The translations under genes and the position numbers were made by a program. A DNA stretch of 64,000 nucleotides from Planomonospora sp. ID67723 (GTDB lineage Bacteria; Actinomycetota; Actinomycetes; Streptosporangiales; Streptosporangiaceae). How positions within the stretch are numbered: the first letter of the stretch is position 1; the number at the start of each line of letters is the position of its first letter. The notes below the pieces were generated by a model that saw only the letters and a list, made by a program, of their open reading frames with translations, had not been told where the DNA came from and made no database searches. Positions 16,534 through 24,603 of this stretch are shown here, piece by piece. The stretch lies in contig NZ_JABTEZ010000001.1 of the NCBI RefSeq assembly GCF_015711605.1, positions 1,392,001 to 1,456,000 of the forward strand. Direction: 5' to 3'.

Positions 16534-17954
16534 CGGCTCTCGGGGGCCGGGCCGGCCGAGCCCTCGGCTGGAGCTTCCTGAACACCGTCGTCGCCCGGCT
16601 GGGCACCCTCGCCATCGGCATCGCTCTGGCCCGCATCCTCGGGCCCGAGGAGTTCGGCGTGTTCGCCGTGGCGATGGTGGCGCTCCTGGCCATGCTCAGC
16701 TTCAACGAGCTGGGCGTCAGCCTGGCGATCGTGCGCTGGCCCGGTGATCCGAGGGAGATCGCCCCCACGGTGATGACCCTCGCCACGCTGTCCAGCTGCG
16801 TGGTCTACGCCGGGTGCTATCTGGGCGCGCCCGCCTTCACCGCGGCGATGAGGGCTCCCGAGGCCACCGACGAGGTCCGCCTGCTGGCCCTCAACGTGAT
16901 CATCGCGGGTCTGGTCATCACGCCGGTGGCCCTGCTCCAGCGGGAGTTCCGCCAGGACCGCAAGATGCTCGCCGACCAGGTCAACAACTGGCTCGGCGCC
17001 TTCGTCTCGATCGGCCTGGCGCTGCTGGACTGGGGGGCGATGAGCCTGGCCGTGGGGCGGCTGGCCGGTTCCGTGGCCTCGGGGATCCTGTTCCTCGTCT
17101 TCGCGCCGGTGCGTTTCGGCTTCGACCCCGGCAGGGCCCGCGCGCTGCTCGGCTTCGGCCTGCCGCTGGCGGGCTCCAGCATCGTCTTCTTCGCCGTGTC
17201 CTACGTCGACCAGCTGGTCATCGGCAGCCTGCTCGGCCCGGTCGCGCTCGGCTCCTACAGCCTGGCCATCAACCTGGCCAACTGGCCGCACGGCATGTTC
17301 TCCCAGCCGGCCCGGCAGGTGGCTCCCGCGGTCTGGGCGCGGCTGCAGGGGGAGCCGGTCGTCATGCGCCGCACCTTCCTGACCCACATCGGGCTGCTCG
17401 CCGCGGTGACCTTCCCGGTCTGCGTGCTGCTGACCGGTACGGCCGAGTCCCTCATCCGGTTCGTCTACGGCCCGGAGTGGCTGGCGGCGGCCGACGCGCT
17501 GGTCTGGCTCGGCGCGCTGGTGGCGATGCGCATCCTCTTCGACCTGATCTACGACTACTTCATCACGATCGGCTCCACCCGGGTGCTGTTCGCCATCCAG
17601 GTGACCTGGCTCGTCACGCTGGTCCCGGCCGTCTACTTCGGCGTGAGCCGGGCCGGGATCTTCGGGGCCGGCGGCGCCCTCGTGGGGGTGGCCGCGCTGG
17701 TCATCCTGCCCCTCTACGTCACGCAGCTGCGGCGCACGGGCGTCGCGGCGGGCGCTCTGGCAGGAAAGCTCGCCGTACCGCTCCTGGTGGCCGTGACGGT
17801 CGGTCTGGCGTGCGTGCTGGTGCGCCAGGTGATAACGCCTGATTTCCCCGCGCTGGTGGTCTGCGGGCTGATCGCCGTGGCGGCGGTCGGACTGCTGGGC
17901 CTGGGCATGCGCGAGACCATTCGCGGACTACGAAGCATGGAGGCCACAGGGTGA
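16530..17954 (+). CDS. Wzx-type polysaccharide flippase (oligosaccharide repeat-unit transporter)
   Basis: This 474-residue polytopic protein has about 12-14 membrane segments. It opens with GWSFLNTVVARLGTLAIGI and ARILGPEEFGVFAVA, the signature of the RfbX/Wzx polysaccharide transporter family (MATE/MOP superfamily). Such proteins move undecaprenyl-linked repeat units to the outer face of the membrane for polymerisation. ATG 16530 overlaps the upstream glycosyltransferase and GTG 17951 of the aminotransferase overlaps its stop, so it is embedded in the biosynthetic operon. Its presence, with an O-antigen polymerase-like and Wzz-like proteins nearby, indicates Wzx/Wzy-dependent rather than ABC-dependent export. 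Confidence 0.87.
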   Translation: MTALGGRAGRALGWSFLNTVVARLGTLAIGIALARILGPEEFGVFAVAMVALLAMLSFNELGVSLAIVRWPGDPREIAPTVMTLATLSSCVVYAGCYLGAPAFTAAMRAPEATDEVRLLALNVIIAGLVITPVALLQREFRQDRKMLADQVNNWLGAFVSIGLALLDWGAMSLAVGRLAGSVASGILFLVFAPVRFGFDPGRARALLGFGLPLAGSSIVFFAVSYVDQLVIGSLLGPVALGSYSLAINLANWPHGMFSQPARQVAPAVWARLQGEPVVMRRTFLTHIGLLAAVTFPVCVLLTGTAESLIRFVYGPEWLAAADALVWLGALVAMRILFDLIYDYFITIGSTRVLFAIQVTWLVTLVPAVYFGVSRAGIFGAGGALVGVAALVILPLYVTQLRRTGVAAGALAGKLAVPLLVAVTVGLACVLVRQVITPDFPALVVCGLIAVAAVGLLGLGMRETIRGLRSMEATG

Positions 17955-19054
17955 TCAACGTTTCGAGCGTCTCCCTCCCGCCCGAGACCGAGGAACTGGT
18001 GCTGGAGGTGCTCCGCTCCGGGATGATCGCTCAGGGGCCCCGGGTGGCGGAACTGGAGGAGGCGTTCGCCGCCGTGTGCGGCGTGCCCCACGCGGTCGCG
18101 GTGAACAACGGGACCACCGCGCTGGTCGCCGCGTTGCAGGCGCTCGACCTGCGGCCGGGCGACGAGGTGGTCACCACCCCGTTCAGTTTCGTCGCGACCC
18201 TGAACGCGATCCTGGAGGCGGGCGCGACGGTCCGCTTCGCCGACGTCCTCGACGACTTCACCATCGACCCGGCCGCGGTCGGGGCGCTGGTCGGCGAACG
18301 CACCCGGGCGATCATCCCGGTGCACCTGTACGGCCTGCCGGCCGACATGGCCGCGCTGGAGGCCCTGGCCCTGCCGGCGGGGGTCGCGCTCGTCGAGGAC
18401 GCGGCCCAAGCCGTCGGCGCCCGGTTCGGCGGCCGGCCGGTGGGCTCGTTCGGTCTCGGCTGCTTCTCCCTCTACGCCACCAAGAACGTCACCAGCGGCG
18501 AGGGCGGGATGGTGACCACGGCCGACGACGGTCTCGCCGACCGCCTCCGCCTCCTCCGCAACCAGGGCATGCGCCGCCGCTACGCGTACGAGATCCCGGG
18601 CCACAACTACCGGATGACCGATCTCCAGGCGGCCGTGGCCCTCCCCCAGATGGCACGGCTCAAGGAGATCAACGACCGGCGGGCCGGGAACGCCCGCGAG
18701 CTCACCGCGGGCCTGGAGGGGATCGCCGGGCTCGTGCTGCCCGCCGAGGTGGAGGGGCGCTCCCACGTGTGGCACCAGTACACCGTGCGGGTGACGCCGG
18801 ACGCCCGGCTGACCCGTGACGAGCTCGCGGCACGGCTCGCCGAGGCGGGCGTCGGCACCGGTGTCTACTATCCCCGCCTCATGCACGACTATCCCTGTTA
18901 CCAGGGCCACCCGCTGATCCGGGCCGACGGCGGGACCCCGCGCGCCGCGTCGCTCGTCCACGAGGTGCTGTCGCTGCCGGTCCACCCGGCCCTGTCCGAC
19001 GCCGACCTCCGGCGCGTCACGGAAGCCGTGCGATCGCTGCTGGGCGAGGACTAG
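17951..19054 (+). CDS. DegT/DnrJ/EryC1 family aminotransferase (second copy)
   Basis: The 367-residue PLP enzyme starts at GTG 17951, overlapping the flippase stop. Conserved blocks are SGMIAQGPRVAELEEAFA, NNGTTALVAALQAL, LVEDAAQAVGA with the cofactor aspartate and LYATKNVTSGEGGM with the Schiff-base lysine. HNYRMTDLQAAVALPQ follows. It resembles WlbC/WbpE and related UDP-3-keto-sugar aminotransferases more closely than the 13137 copy does. Two DegT genes in one locus suggest two different amino sugars or two positions on one sugar. It is the last gene of the forward run and converges on the gene ending at 19088. Confidence 0.87.
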   Translation: MINVSSVSLPPETEELVLEVLRSGMIAQGPRVAELEEAFAAVCGVPHAVAVNNGTTALVAALQALDLRPGDEVVTTPFSFVATLNAILEAGATVRFADVLDDFTIDPAAVGALVGERTRAIIPVHLYGLPADMAALEALALPAGVALVEDAAQAVGARFGGRPVGSFGLGCFSLYATKNVTSGEGGMVTTADDGLADRLRLLRNQGMRRRYAYEIPGHNYRMTDLQAAVALPQMARLKEINDRRAGNARELTAGLEGIAGLVLPAEVEGRSHVWHQYTVRVTPDARLTRDELAARLAEAGVGTGVYYPRLMHDYPCYQGHPLIRADGGTPRAASLVHEVLSLPVHPALSDADLRRVTEAVRSLLGED

Positions 19055-19087
19055 GAGGAGGGATCCGCGCGAGCCGGTGCGGAGGAG

Positions 19088-20401
19088 TCAGCGCAGGAGC
19101 CGCCACAGCGCGCCGCAGCACCCCAGGATCAGGAAGCTCAGGCCCGCGATCATGGGGAAGGAGAGCGCGTCGAACGTCCCGTAGCTGAACGCGACGACGA
19201 GCACCGAGGCGCCGAAGGAGCGGGCCAGGTGGCGCTCGCCGAGGTCCGGAGTGGCCCGGCGGGCGCTTCCGGCGAGGATCCAGCCGGTGACGAAGAGCGC
19301 GAAGAACGTCACGGTGCCGACCACCCCCATCTCCACCGCGATCACCAGGTACTGGTTGTCGAAGACCCGGTAGAGCTGGGGCAGGAACGTTCCCATGCCC
19401 CGGCCGAACCAGGGCGTCTGGCTGAAGTATGACCAGGCGTCCGAGTAGTCGTCGGTGCGCGCGGTCGTGCTGGAGTCCGTCCCGATCGAGGTGACGAGGT
19501 TCCTGAGGGTCCCGATGAGGCCGCGGGCGACGAAGTTCATGACGCCGAGGAAGGCCAGGATGGCGACGTAGACGATGCGCCGCTCCTTCTTGGGCCACGA
19601 GGGCATCAGCACCAGCATCGTGATGAGCCCGCCCAGCACCGCCGACCGGGAGACGCTCATCATCATGCCGGTGGCGATGACGACCACCGTGCTCCAGCGC
19701 CAGAACACCCGGCCCGCGGGGGCGTATCTCGCCCCGTGCAGGGCCAGGGGGAGCAGGGTCGCCAGGACGACGCCCAGCTCGATGGCGTGCAGGGCGGTCG
19801 AGGTGGGCCGGAAGAACTCGTCGCGGGCGCCGACCGACACGTAGCCGCCGTTGAGCGTCAGCCCGGGGATGGACACGTACTGGACGATGTCCACGCCGGT
19901 GAAGAACTGCAGGATCCCGATGCCCGCCACCGCGGTGCCCGCGTTCACGATGCGCTGGCGCAGCGTGTCGAGGTCGTCGAGATGGGCGATGCTGTCCGCG
20001 GTGATGAGGGCGATGCCCAGCCACGCGCAGGTGTTGATGAGGGCGATGTCGGCGCTGTTGAGCTCCGCGCCGGACATCTGGCGGGTCATCGAGGAGGCGT
20101 AGCTCGCCAGCACCGAGACGAGGAGGACTCCGAGGGCGGCCCGCAGCGGCTGCTTCTGGTGGATGACCGTGGACTGCGGGCTGAGCCAGGCGATGACGTA
20201 CCAGCAGAACAGGCCGATGCCGATGACGCCCGCGATGGTGCCGGCACTGCCCAGCGGTCCGACGATGAGCCGCGAGGGCACGAGGAGCAGGGCCATGGAG
20301 TAGAACGTCAGCAGGACGAGGGCGGGCGTCCTCGCCAGATCGGCCCTGGGGGGTGGTTCCGCGATGAGCGCACGCCGGGAGAACCGGTCGGTGAGGCTCA
20401 T
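19088..20401 (-). CDS. O-antigen ligase/polymerase-like (Wzy/WaaL) membrane protein
   Basis: The 437-residue protein has about 11-12 transmembrane segments and one large periplasmic-side loop around residues 290-340 (TDSSTTARTDDYSDAWSYF, then TPWFGRGMGTF), the layout of the Wzy_C family. R-x10-W and GRG-like residues in that loop are typical of O-antigen ligases and polymerases. It would polymerise flipped repeat units or attach polymer to an acceptor outside the membrane. It is transcribed with the Wzz-like gene upstream on the same strand, with six bases between them, opposite to most glycosyltransferase genes. Confidence 0.82.
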   Translation of the reverse strand: MSLTDRFSRRALIAEPPPRADLARTPALVLLTFYSMALLLVPSRLIVGPLGSAGTIAGVIGIGLFCWYVIAWLSPQSTVIHQKQPLRAALGVLLVSVLASYASSMTRQMSGAELNSADIALINTCAWLGIALITADSIAHLDDLDTLRQRIVNAGTAVAGIGILQFFTGVDIVQYVSIPGLTLNGGYVSVGARDEFFRPTSTALHAIELGVVLATLLPLALHGARYAPAGRVFWRWSTVVVIATGMMMSVSRSAVLGGLITMLVLMPSWPKKERRIVYVAILAFLGVMNFVARGLIGTLRNLVTSIGTDSSTTARTDDYSDAWSYFSQTPWFGRGMGTFLPQLYRVFDNQYLVIAVEMGVVGTVTFFALFVTGWILAGSARRATPDLGERHLARSFGASVLVVAFSYGTFDALSFPMIAGLSFLILGCCGALWRLLR

Positions 20402-20407
20402 CCCGGG

Positions 20408-21343
20408 TTACCTGCGTCCGTCACCGTTGACCGGGGAAGCCTCGTCGTTCTTCTCCTTGAGCCACGGCAGCGCGAACGTCACCGTCGCGGAGGCGTCGTC
20501 GTCGCTGTCGTCCTCCGGTCTCCCGGAGTCCTCCTGCTCCGGCTTCCCGGTGTCCTCCCGCGTTCTCCTCTCACCGGCGACCTTCGTGCCGCCGGTTTCG
20601 GTGACGACGACGACCTCCTCGGCTCTGGCCGGTTCCTCCCGCGCCCTGGCCGGCTCGCGCGCCGGGACCGGGGCATCCCGCCAGAGGAACAGGTCGGCGT
20701 CGGGGTCGGGCGGAGCGGCGGCGGCCTTGGCCCGGCGGGCGGCGGTCCTGCGCCGCTCCGCCGACGCCTCCAGAGCGGCCGGTACGGCGAGGCAGAGCAC
20801 CAGCCCGAACGCGGCCACCACGGCCACGATGCGGATCTTCTGCGTCGGCTTCAGCTCGGGCTCGGTGGTGACCATGATGGAGTTGGTGCGCACCCGGGTG
20901 CTCGACGGCAGGTTGCTCTGCAACGCGTCGACCTGCTTGGGGACGGCTGCGAGCAGGGCCGTGAGGGTGGCCTGCGCGGCCCGCGGGTCGGACGCCTCGG
21001 TCACCACGTCGAGCAGGGGGCCCACGCTGTCGGGGGCCAGTGCCACCTTGTAGATGGCGGTGAGGCCCGCCTCCTTCATGAGCGTGCCCTGGCGCTCGCT
21101 CATCAGGGAGCGGCTGACGATCTCGGCCGTGACCTTCAGGGAGGAGTCGAAGTAGAGATAGGGGTTGCCCCCGGCCTCCTTGGACAGCTGCTGGGAGGAC
21201 AGGAAAACGACGTTCGCCCTGGCTTCGTAGGTCCAGGGGAGGAGGAACATCGTGGTGGTGACGGAGGCGACGGTGACGAGCAGGAGGGCGAGGGCCAGTA
21301 TCCAACGTCGGCGTACGGCCCGGATCACGCCGAGAAGATCCAT
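20408..21343 (-). CDS. Wzz-like chain-length determinant without kinase domain
   Basis: The 311-residue protein starts at ATG 21343 behind AAAGGGGTGTA. A first transmembrane segment lies at residues 14-36 (WILALALLLVTVASV), an extracytoplasmic Wzz domain at about 37-168 and a second membrane segment at about 170-190. The 120-residue C-terminal tail is charged and disordered, rich in Glu, Arg and Asp, with no Walker motif and no terminal tyrosine cluster, so it is not a BY-kinase. Such proteins set polysaccharide chain length with the Wzy polymerase, encoded next. It is divergent from a second Wzz-like gene at 21502, with a shared promoter region between them. Confidence 0.78.
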   Translation of the reverse strand: MDLLGVIRAVRRRWILALALLLVTVASVTTTMFLLPWTYEARANVVFLSSQQLSKEAGGNPYLYFDSSLKVTAEIVSRSLMSERQGTLMKEAGLTAIYKVALAPDSVGPLLDVVTEASDPRAAQATLTALLAAVPKQVDALQSNLPSSTRVRTNSIMVTTEPELKPTQKIRIVAVVAAFGLVLCLAVPAALEASAERRRTAARRAKAAAAPPDPDADLFLWRDAPVPAREPARAREEPARAEEVVVVTETGGTKVAGERRTREDTGKPEQEDSGRPEDDSDDDASATVTFALPWLKEKNDEASPVNGDGRR

Positions 21344-21501
21344 TACACCCCTTTGCCCCTATGACCGTCATCGGTCTATAACCAACGAATAGCATAGACG
21401 CCGTTGGTGCCCAAGGTTAGGCATGCACCAGGGACGCTGGGTAAACGGCGAGAAATCTGTGCTTGTCCTGAATGTCAGCCGAGAGGACTTTTTCATCCCG
21501 T

Positions 21502-22149
21502 ATGACGCTTCTCGAGATCGCTCGGTTGCTTTGGCGGCACAAGCTCATCGTCTTTCTGATTCTGGTTGTCAGCGCGGGGGCGGGTGCCCGTGTCATGACA
21601 GAGGATCCGGTTTATGAGAGCACCGCCGGTGTTTGGTACGTCGCTCCGAGTAGCGATTTCCCGCAGAGCCCTTTCGAGAACTTCAGCCCCAGCCTCATCG
21701 TCATGGGCGAGCTGTCGGTCACGGTGCTGAACGGGCCGCACGGGCACCGGCTGGTCCGCGAGCACGGGGGCACCGCCGACTTCGAGGCCGAGCTGGTCAA
21801 CCACGGCAACCTGGAGACCCCCTACCATGATCAGCCCTACGTCACGCTGACCGTGTCCTCCCGCGACCCGGTCGAGGTGAACGACACGATGCGCGCGCTG
21901 GTGAACGTGCTCCACATCGAACTGGAGGAACGGCAGGCGAAACTGGGGGCACGTGAGAAGTGGATGGTGACCGCGGAGGTCCTGACGCGCAGCGTGAACC
22001 CCACGTCCCTGGAGGGGCGGCGGTCCCGTTCCCTGGGAGCGCTGGCCCTGCTGAGCCTGGTGAGTGCGCTGGGAGCGGCGCTGTGGGCCGAGCGCAGGCG
22101 CACGGGGGGCCCGCTCGGGGCGCCCGCCCTGCTCGGCGGCCGTCCGTAG
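21502..22149 (+). CDS. Second Wzz-like membrane protein
   Basis: The 215-residue protein begins MTLLEIARLLWRHKLIVFL, like the start of the divergent Wzz-like paralogue. It has membrane segments at about 14-31 and 174-193 flanking an extracytoplasmic domain, and a short basic tail. ATG 21502 was preferred because it gives the family-typical short cytoplasmic N-terminus and lies 14 bases after GAGAGGA. ATG 21472 in the same frame is possible but lacks a Shine-Dalgarno. No kinase domain is present. It probably forms a hetero-oligomeric chain-length regulator with the 20408 product, which is an inference from topology and adjacency. Confidence 0.68.
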   Translation: MTLLEIARLLWRHKLIVFLILVVSAGAGARVMTEDPVYESTAGVWYVAPSSDFPQSPFENFSPSLIVMGELSVTVLNGPHGHRLVREHGGTADFEAELVNHGNLETPYHDQPYVTLTVSSRDPVEVNDTMRALVNVLHIELEERQAKLGAREKWMVTAEVLTRSVNPTSLEGRRSRSLGALALLSLVSALGAALWAERRRTGGPLGAPALLGGRP

Positions 22150-22208
22150 CCGTGGGCTTTCACCGGCAACCGGTTGACGTTGGACCGATCCCAGTGGAGG
22201 CTGACCCC

Positions 22209-23450
22209 GTGTCTCCAAAGGATGGCGCCGGGCAGGCGGAGGGCCGCATCCGCCTCGCCTACCTCGACGGCATCCGGGCGATCGCCGCGATCTACGTCGC
22301 GGTCCATCACATGTGGCTCGGGGCGTGGCAGGAGTACCCCGCCAACGCCGGTCCCTGGTGGGTCGGCTGGCTGGCGTACGGCCATCTCGCCGTCGCCGTC
22401 TTCATCGTGCTCTCGGGGTTCTCGCTCGCGATCGAGCCCGTCCGTCGCGAGGGCCACCTGGTGGGAGGCGCGCGGAGGTTCTTCCGCCGCAGGGCGTGGC
22501 GGATCCTCCCGACGTACTGGGCGGCGCTGGCGCTGTCCTGCCTGCTCCTGCTGGTACGGGACCAGCAGATCCTGGGCGCCGACGGCACGGTGGTCGGAGA
22601 GCAGCCCGTCACCGCCAAGGGCGTGGTCGTGCACGCCCTCCTGCTGCAGGACGTGATCGGCAGCGAGACGCCCAACGGGGCGTTCTGGTCGATCGCCATC
22701 GAGTGGCAGATCTACTTCCTGTTCCCGCTGCTGCTCTGGTGGGCCCGGCGCTTCGGCGCGGCCGGGCTGGCCGTGACCGTGACGCTCACCGTGGTGGGCA
22801 GCCAGTACCTCTCGCTGGCGATCCCCCTGTTCGCGCCCCTCCAGAACCTGGTGCCGCAGTTCCTCGCCCTCTTCGTGTTCGGCATGGTGGGCGCCGAGGC
22901 GCTGCGGCGGACCCCGTCGATCCGCGCCTCCCGCGCCATGCTGTCCGCCGCGGCCGCGGGAGCGGCGCTCTTCGTCGCCTGGGCCTGGTCCGCCGGATCC
23001 GCGGCGGTCGTCGAGCACTACTTCTGGATCGACCTGGGGGTCGGGGTGCTCTCGGTTTTCCTCCTGGCCGGCCTGGCGCATTCCCGGCCCAACCGGTTCC
23101 GTTCCTTCCTGCAGGTGGGCTTCCTGCGCTGGACGGGGCGTTTCTCCTACAGCATCTATCTGGTGCACGCGCCGATCCTCGGCGTCGTCTGGCATTTCGT
23201 CGTCGCCCCTCTGCGCCTGCCGCCGGTCGCCGCCTTCCTGACGATTCTCGTCCTCGGGACTCCTGGGATAATTCTCGGCTCATGGCTTTTCGCGCGCGTT
23301 TTCGAGGAGCCTTTTCTGCGCCACCGGAGCCTTTCCGCGCTCCGGGACGCGTTTGCCGCCCGGTTCCGCGGCGGCGCGGTTCCGGGCCGAGGCCGGTCCG
23401 CCGACGTCGTTCCCCTGCGGAAAGACGTGCTGGCGGCGCCGGAGGACTGA
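22209..23450 (+). CDS. Acyltransferase-3 family membrane protein
   Basis: The 413-residue protein uses GTG 22209, eight bases after GTGGAGG. RLAYLDGIRAIAAIYVAVHH carries the R/D and H motif of acyltransferase-3 (Pfam PF01757). Its FWSIAIEWQIYFLFPLLLWW block and about ten membrane helices are typical. VFIVLSGFSLAI and RFFRRRAWRILPTYW complete the signature. These proteins O-acetylate or succinylate exported polysaccharides, taking acyl groups across the membrane. The tail after residue 385 is basic and cytoplasmic. Position within the locus suggests O-acylation of the polymer, with acyl donor and target unknown. Confidence 0.85.
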   Translation: MSPKDGAGQAEGRIRLAYLDGIRAIAAIYVAVHHMWLGAWQEYPANAGPWWVGWLAYGHLAVAVFIVLSGFSLAIEPVRREGHLVGGARRFFRRRAWRILPTYWAALALSCLLLLVRDQQILGADGTVVGEQPVTAKGVVVHALLLQDVIGSETPNGAFWSIAIEWQIYFLFPLLLWWARRFGAAGLAVTVTLTVVGSQYLSLAIPLFAPLQNLVPQFLALFVFGMVGAEALRRTPSIRASRAMLSAAAAGAALFVAWAWSAGSAAVVEHYFWIDLGVGVLSVFLLAGLAHSRPNRFRSFLQVGFLRWTGRFSYSIYLVHAPILGVVWHFVVAPLRLPPVAAFLTILVLGTPGIILGSWLFARVFEEPFLRHRSLSALRDAFAARFRGGAVPGRGRSADVVPLRKDVLAAPED

Positions 23451-23501
23451 GCCGGCACCCCGGCTGCGGGAGAAAAGTGATCAGGAAGAAATGGGGGGAG
23501 A

Positions 23502-24422
23502 ATGTCCCGACGTGCTCTCGCACGCAGAGAGACGGTGACGGTCGTGGCTGTCATGACCGTCTGCGCGCTCCTGACGGGTTGTCAGAGCGACACTCCGCCG
23601 GTGGGGAAGGACCAGGGGCCCCCGACCCCCGGCCCGATTCCTCCCACGCACCTCAAGGGAGGCTGGCCCGGACCGGACAACACGGGCGTCCCCGACGGGA
23701 TCAGGCTCCGTTCCACCAAGGCCATGAAGGTGACGGTGCCAGGCGCGGTCATCGACGGCGTCGAGGTGTTCGGGGACATCGACATCTCGGCGGACGACGT
23801 GACGATCCGCAATGTCCGGGTGCACGCGCCGCCCGGCGAATGGGGGATCATCCAGCGGTCCGGATACAGCGGGCTCACCATCGAGGACAGCGAGGTCTTC
23901 GGCAACGGCAAGGACCGCACCCAGATCGGGATCCTCAACCAGGGGGTCATGCTGACCGTCCGCCGGACGGACGTCCACACCATCACCGACGGTGTGGTGA
24001 CCAACCAGGGACTGGTCGAGGACTCCTACATCCACGACCCCGAGTTCTTCGAGGGCGACCACTCCGACCTGATCGCGGCGACGGGGGGCCCGGCCGAGGG
24101 GAAGGATCTCGTGATCCGCCGTAACACGATCATCAACTCCCTGGGGCAGACCGGCGCCATCGGGCTCTTCCAGGACTTCGGGGTGGTCCACGACGTGCTG
24201 ATCGAGAACAATCTGATCGCGGGCGGCGGTTACTCGATCTATGCCGGCGGCGGCAAGATGGGCAAGACCTACAACATTCGCGTGATCGCGAACATGTTCA
24301 GCAGGAGGGTGTGGCCCAAGGGCGGATATCACGGCCCCCTCGCCTACTGGGATCTCGACGGCAAGGGCAACGAGTGGCGCGGCAACGTGTGGGAGGACGG
24401 AAAGCCGGTGCCGACGGGCTGA
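23502..24422 (+). CDS. Lipoprotein with right-handed parallel beta-helix (pectate-lyase-like) fold
   Basis: The 306-residue product starts at ATG 23502 after GGGGGAGA. A lipobox VCALLTGC places the lipidated cysteine at about residue 27. A short Pro-rich linker is followed from about residue 70 by repeated strands of beta-helix type (DDVTIRNVRV, GLTIEDSEVFGN, MLTVRRTDVHTITDGV, DSYIHDPEFFEGDH). It could bind or cleave a polysaccharide at the cell surface. No certain catalytic triad is visible. It is alignable along most of its length with the product of the next gene, so the two arose by tandem duplication. Confidence 0.78.
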   Translation: MSRRALARRETVTVVAVMTVCALLTGCQSDTPPVGKDQGPPTPGPIPPTHLKGGWPGPDNTGVPDGIRLRSTKAMKVTVPGAVIDGVEVFGDIDISADDVTIRNVRVHAPPGEWGIIQRSGYSGLTIEDSEVFGNGKDRTQIGILNQGVMLTVRRTDVHTITDGVVTNQGLVEDSYIHDPEFFEGDHSDLIAATGGPAEGKDLVIRRNTIINSLGQTGAIGLFQDFGVVHDVLIENNLIAGGGYSIYAGGGKMGKTYNIRVIANMFSRRVWPKGGYHGPLAYWDLDGKGNEWRGNVWEDGKPVPTG

Positions 24423-24442
24423 TCTTGCGGGTATTAAGTGTG

Positions 24443-24458
24443 ACTTCTGTCCAGAAGT
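24443..24458. promoter_or_regulatory. Inverted repeat between the two beta-helix genes
   Basis: ACTTCTG at 24443-24449 is mirrored by CAGAAGT at 24452-24458, with TC between. It lies 20 bases after the stop of the first gene in an AT-rich gap (24423-24600) that otherwise contrasts with the surrounding GC. The arms are short and not followed by a clear T-run, so a repressor site for the second gene is as likely as a weak terminator for the first. Confidence 0.35.
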
Positions 24459-24603
24459 AACTATTTATCCGAATTCCCGATGAGATTCATAGCTTTTTAT
24501 GAGAAATAAGTGACTCGGGAGGTATTCCGTCGTTACCATCTCGCAATGAGCTGCTCCCTTGGGGCGAGCTGTCCACGTACTGGCTGTTCGGAAGGGGCCG
24601 TTC

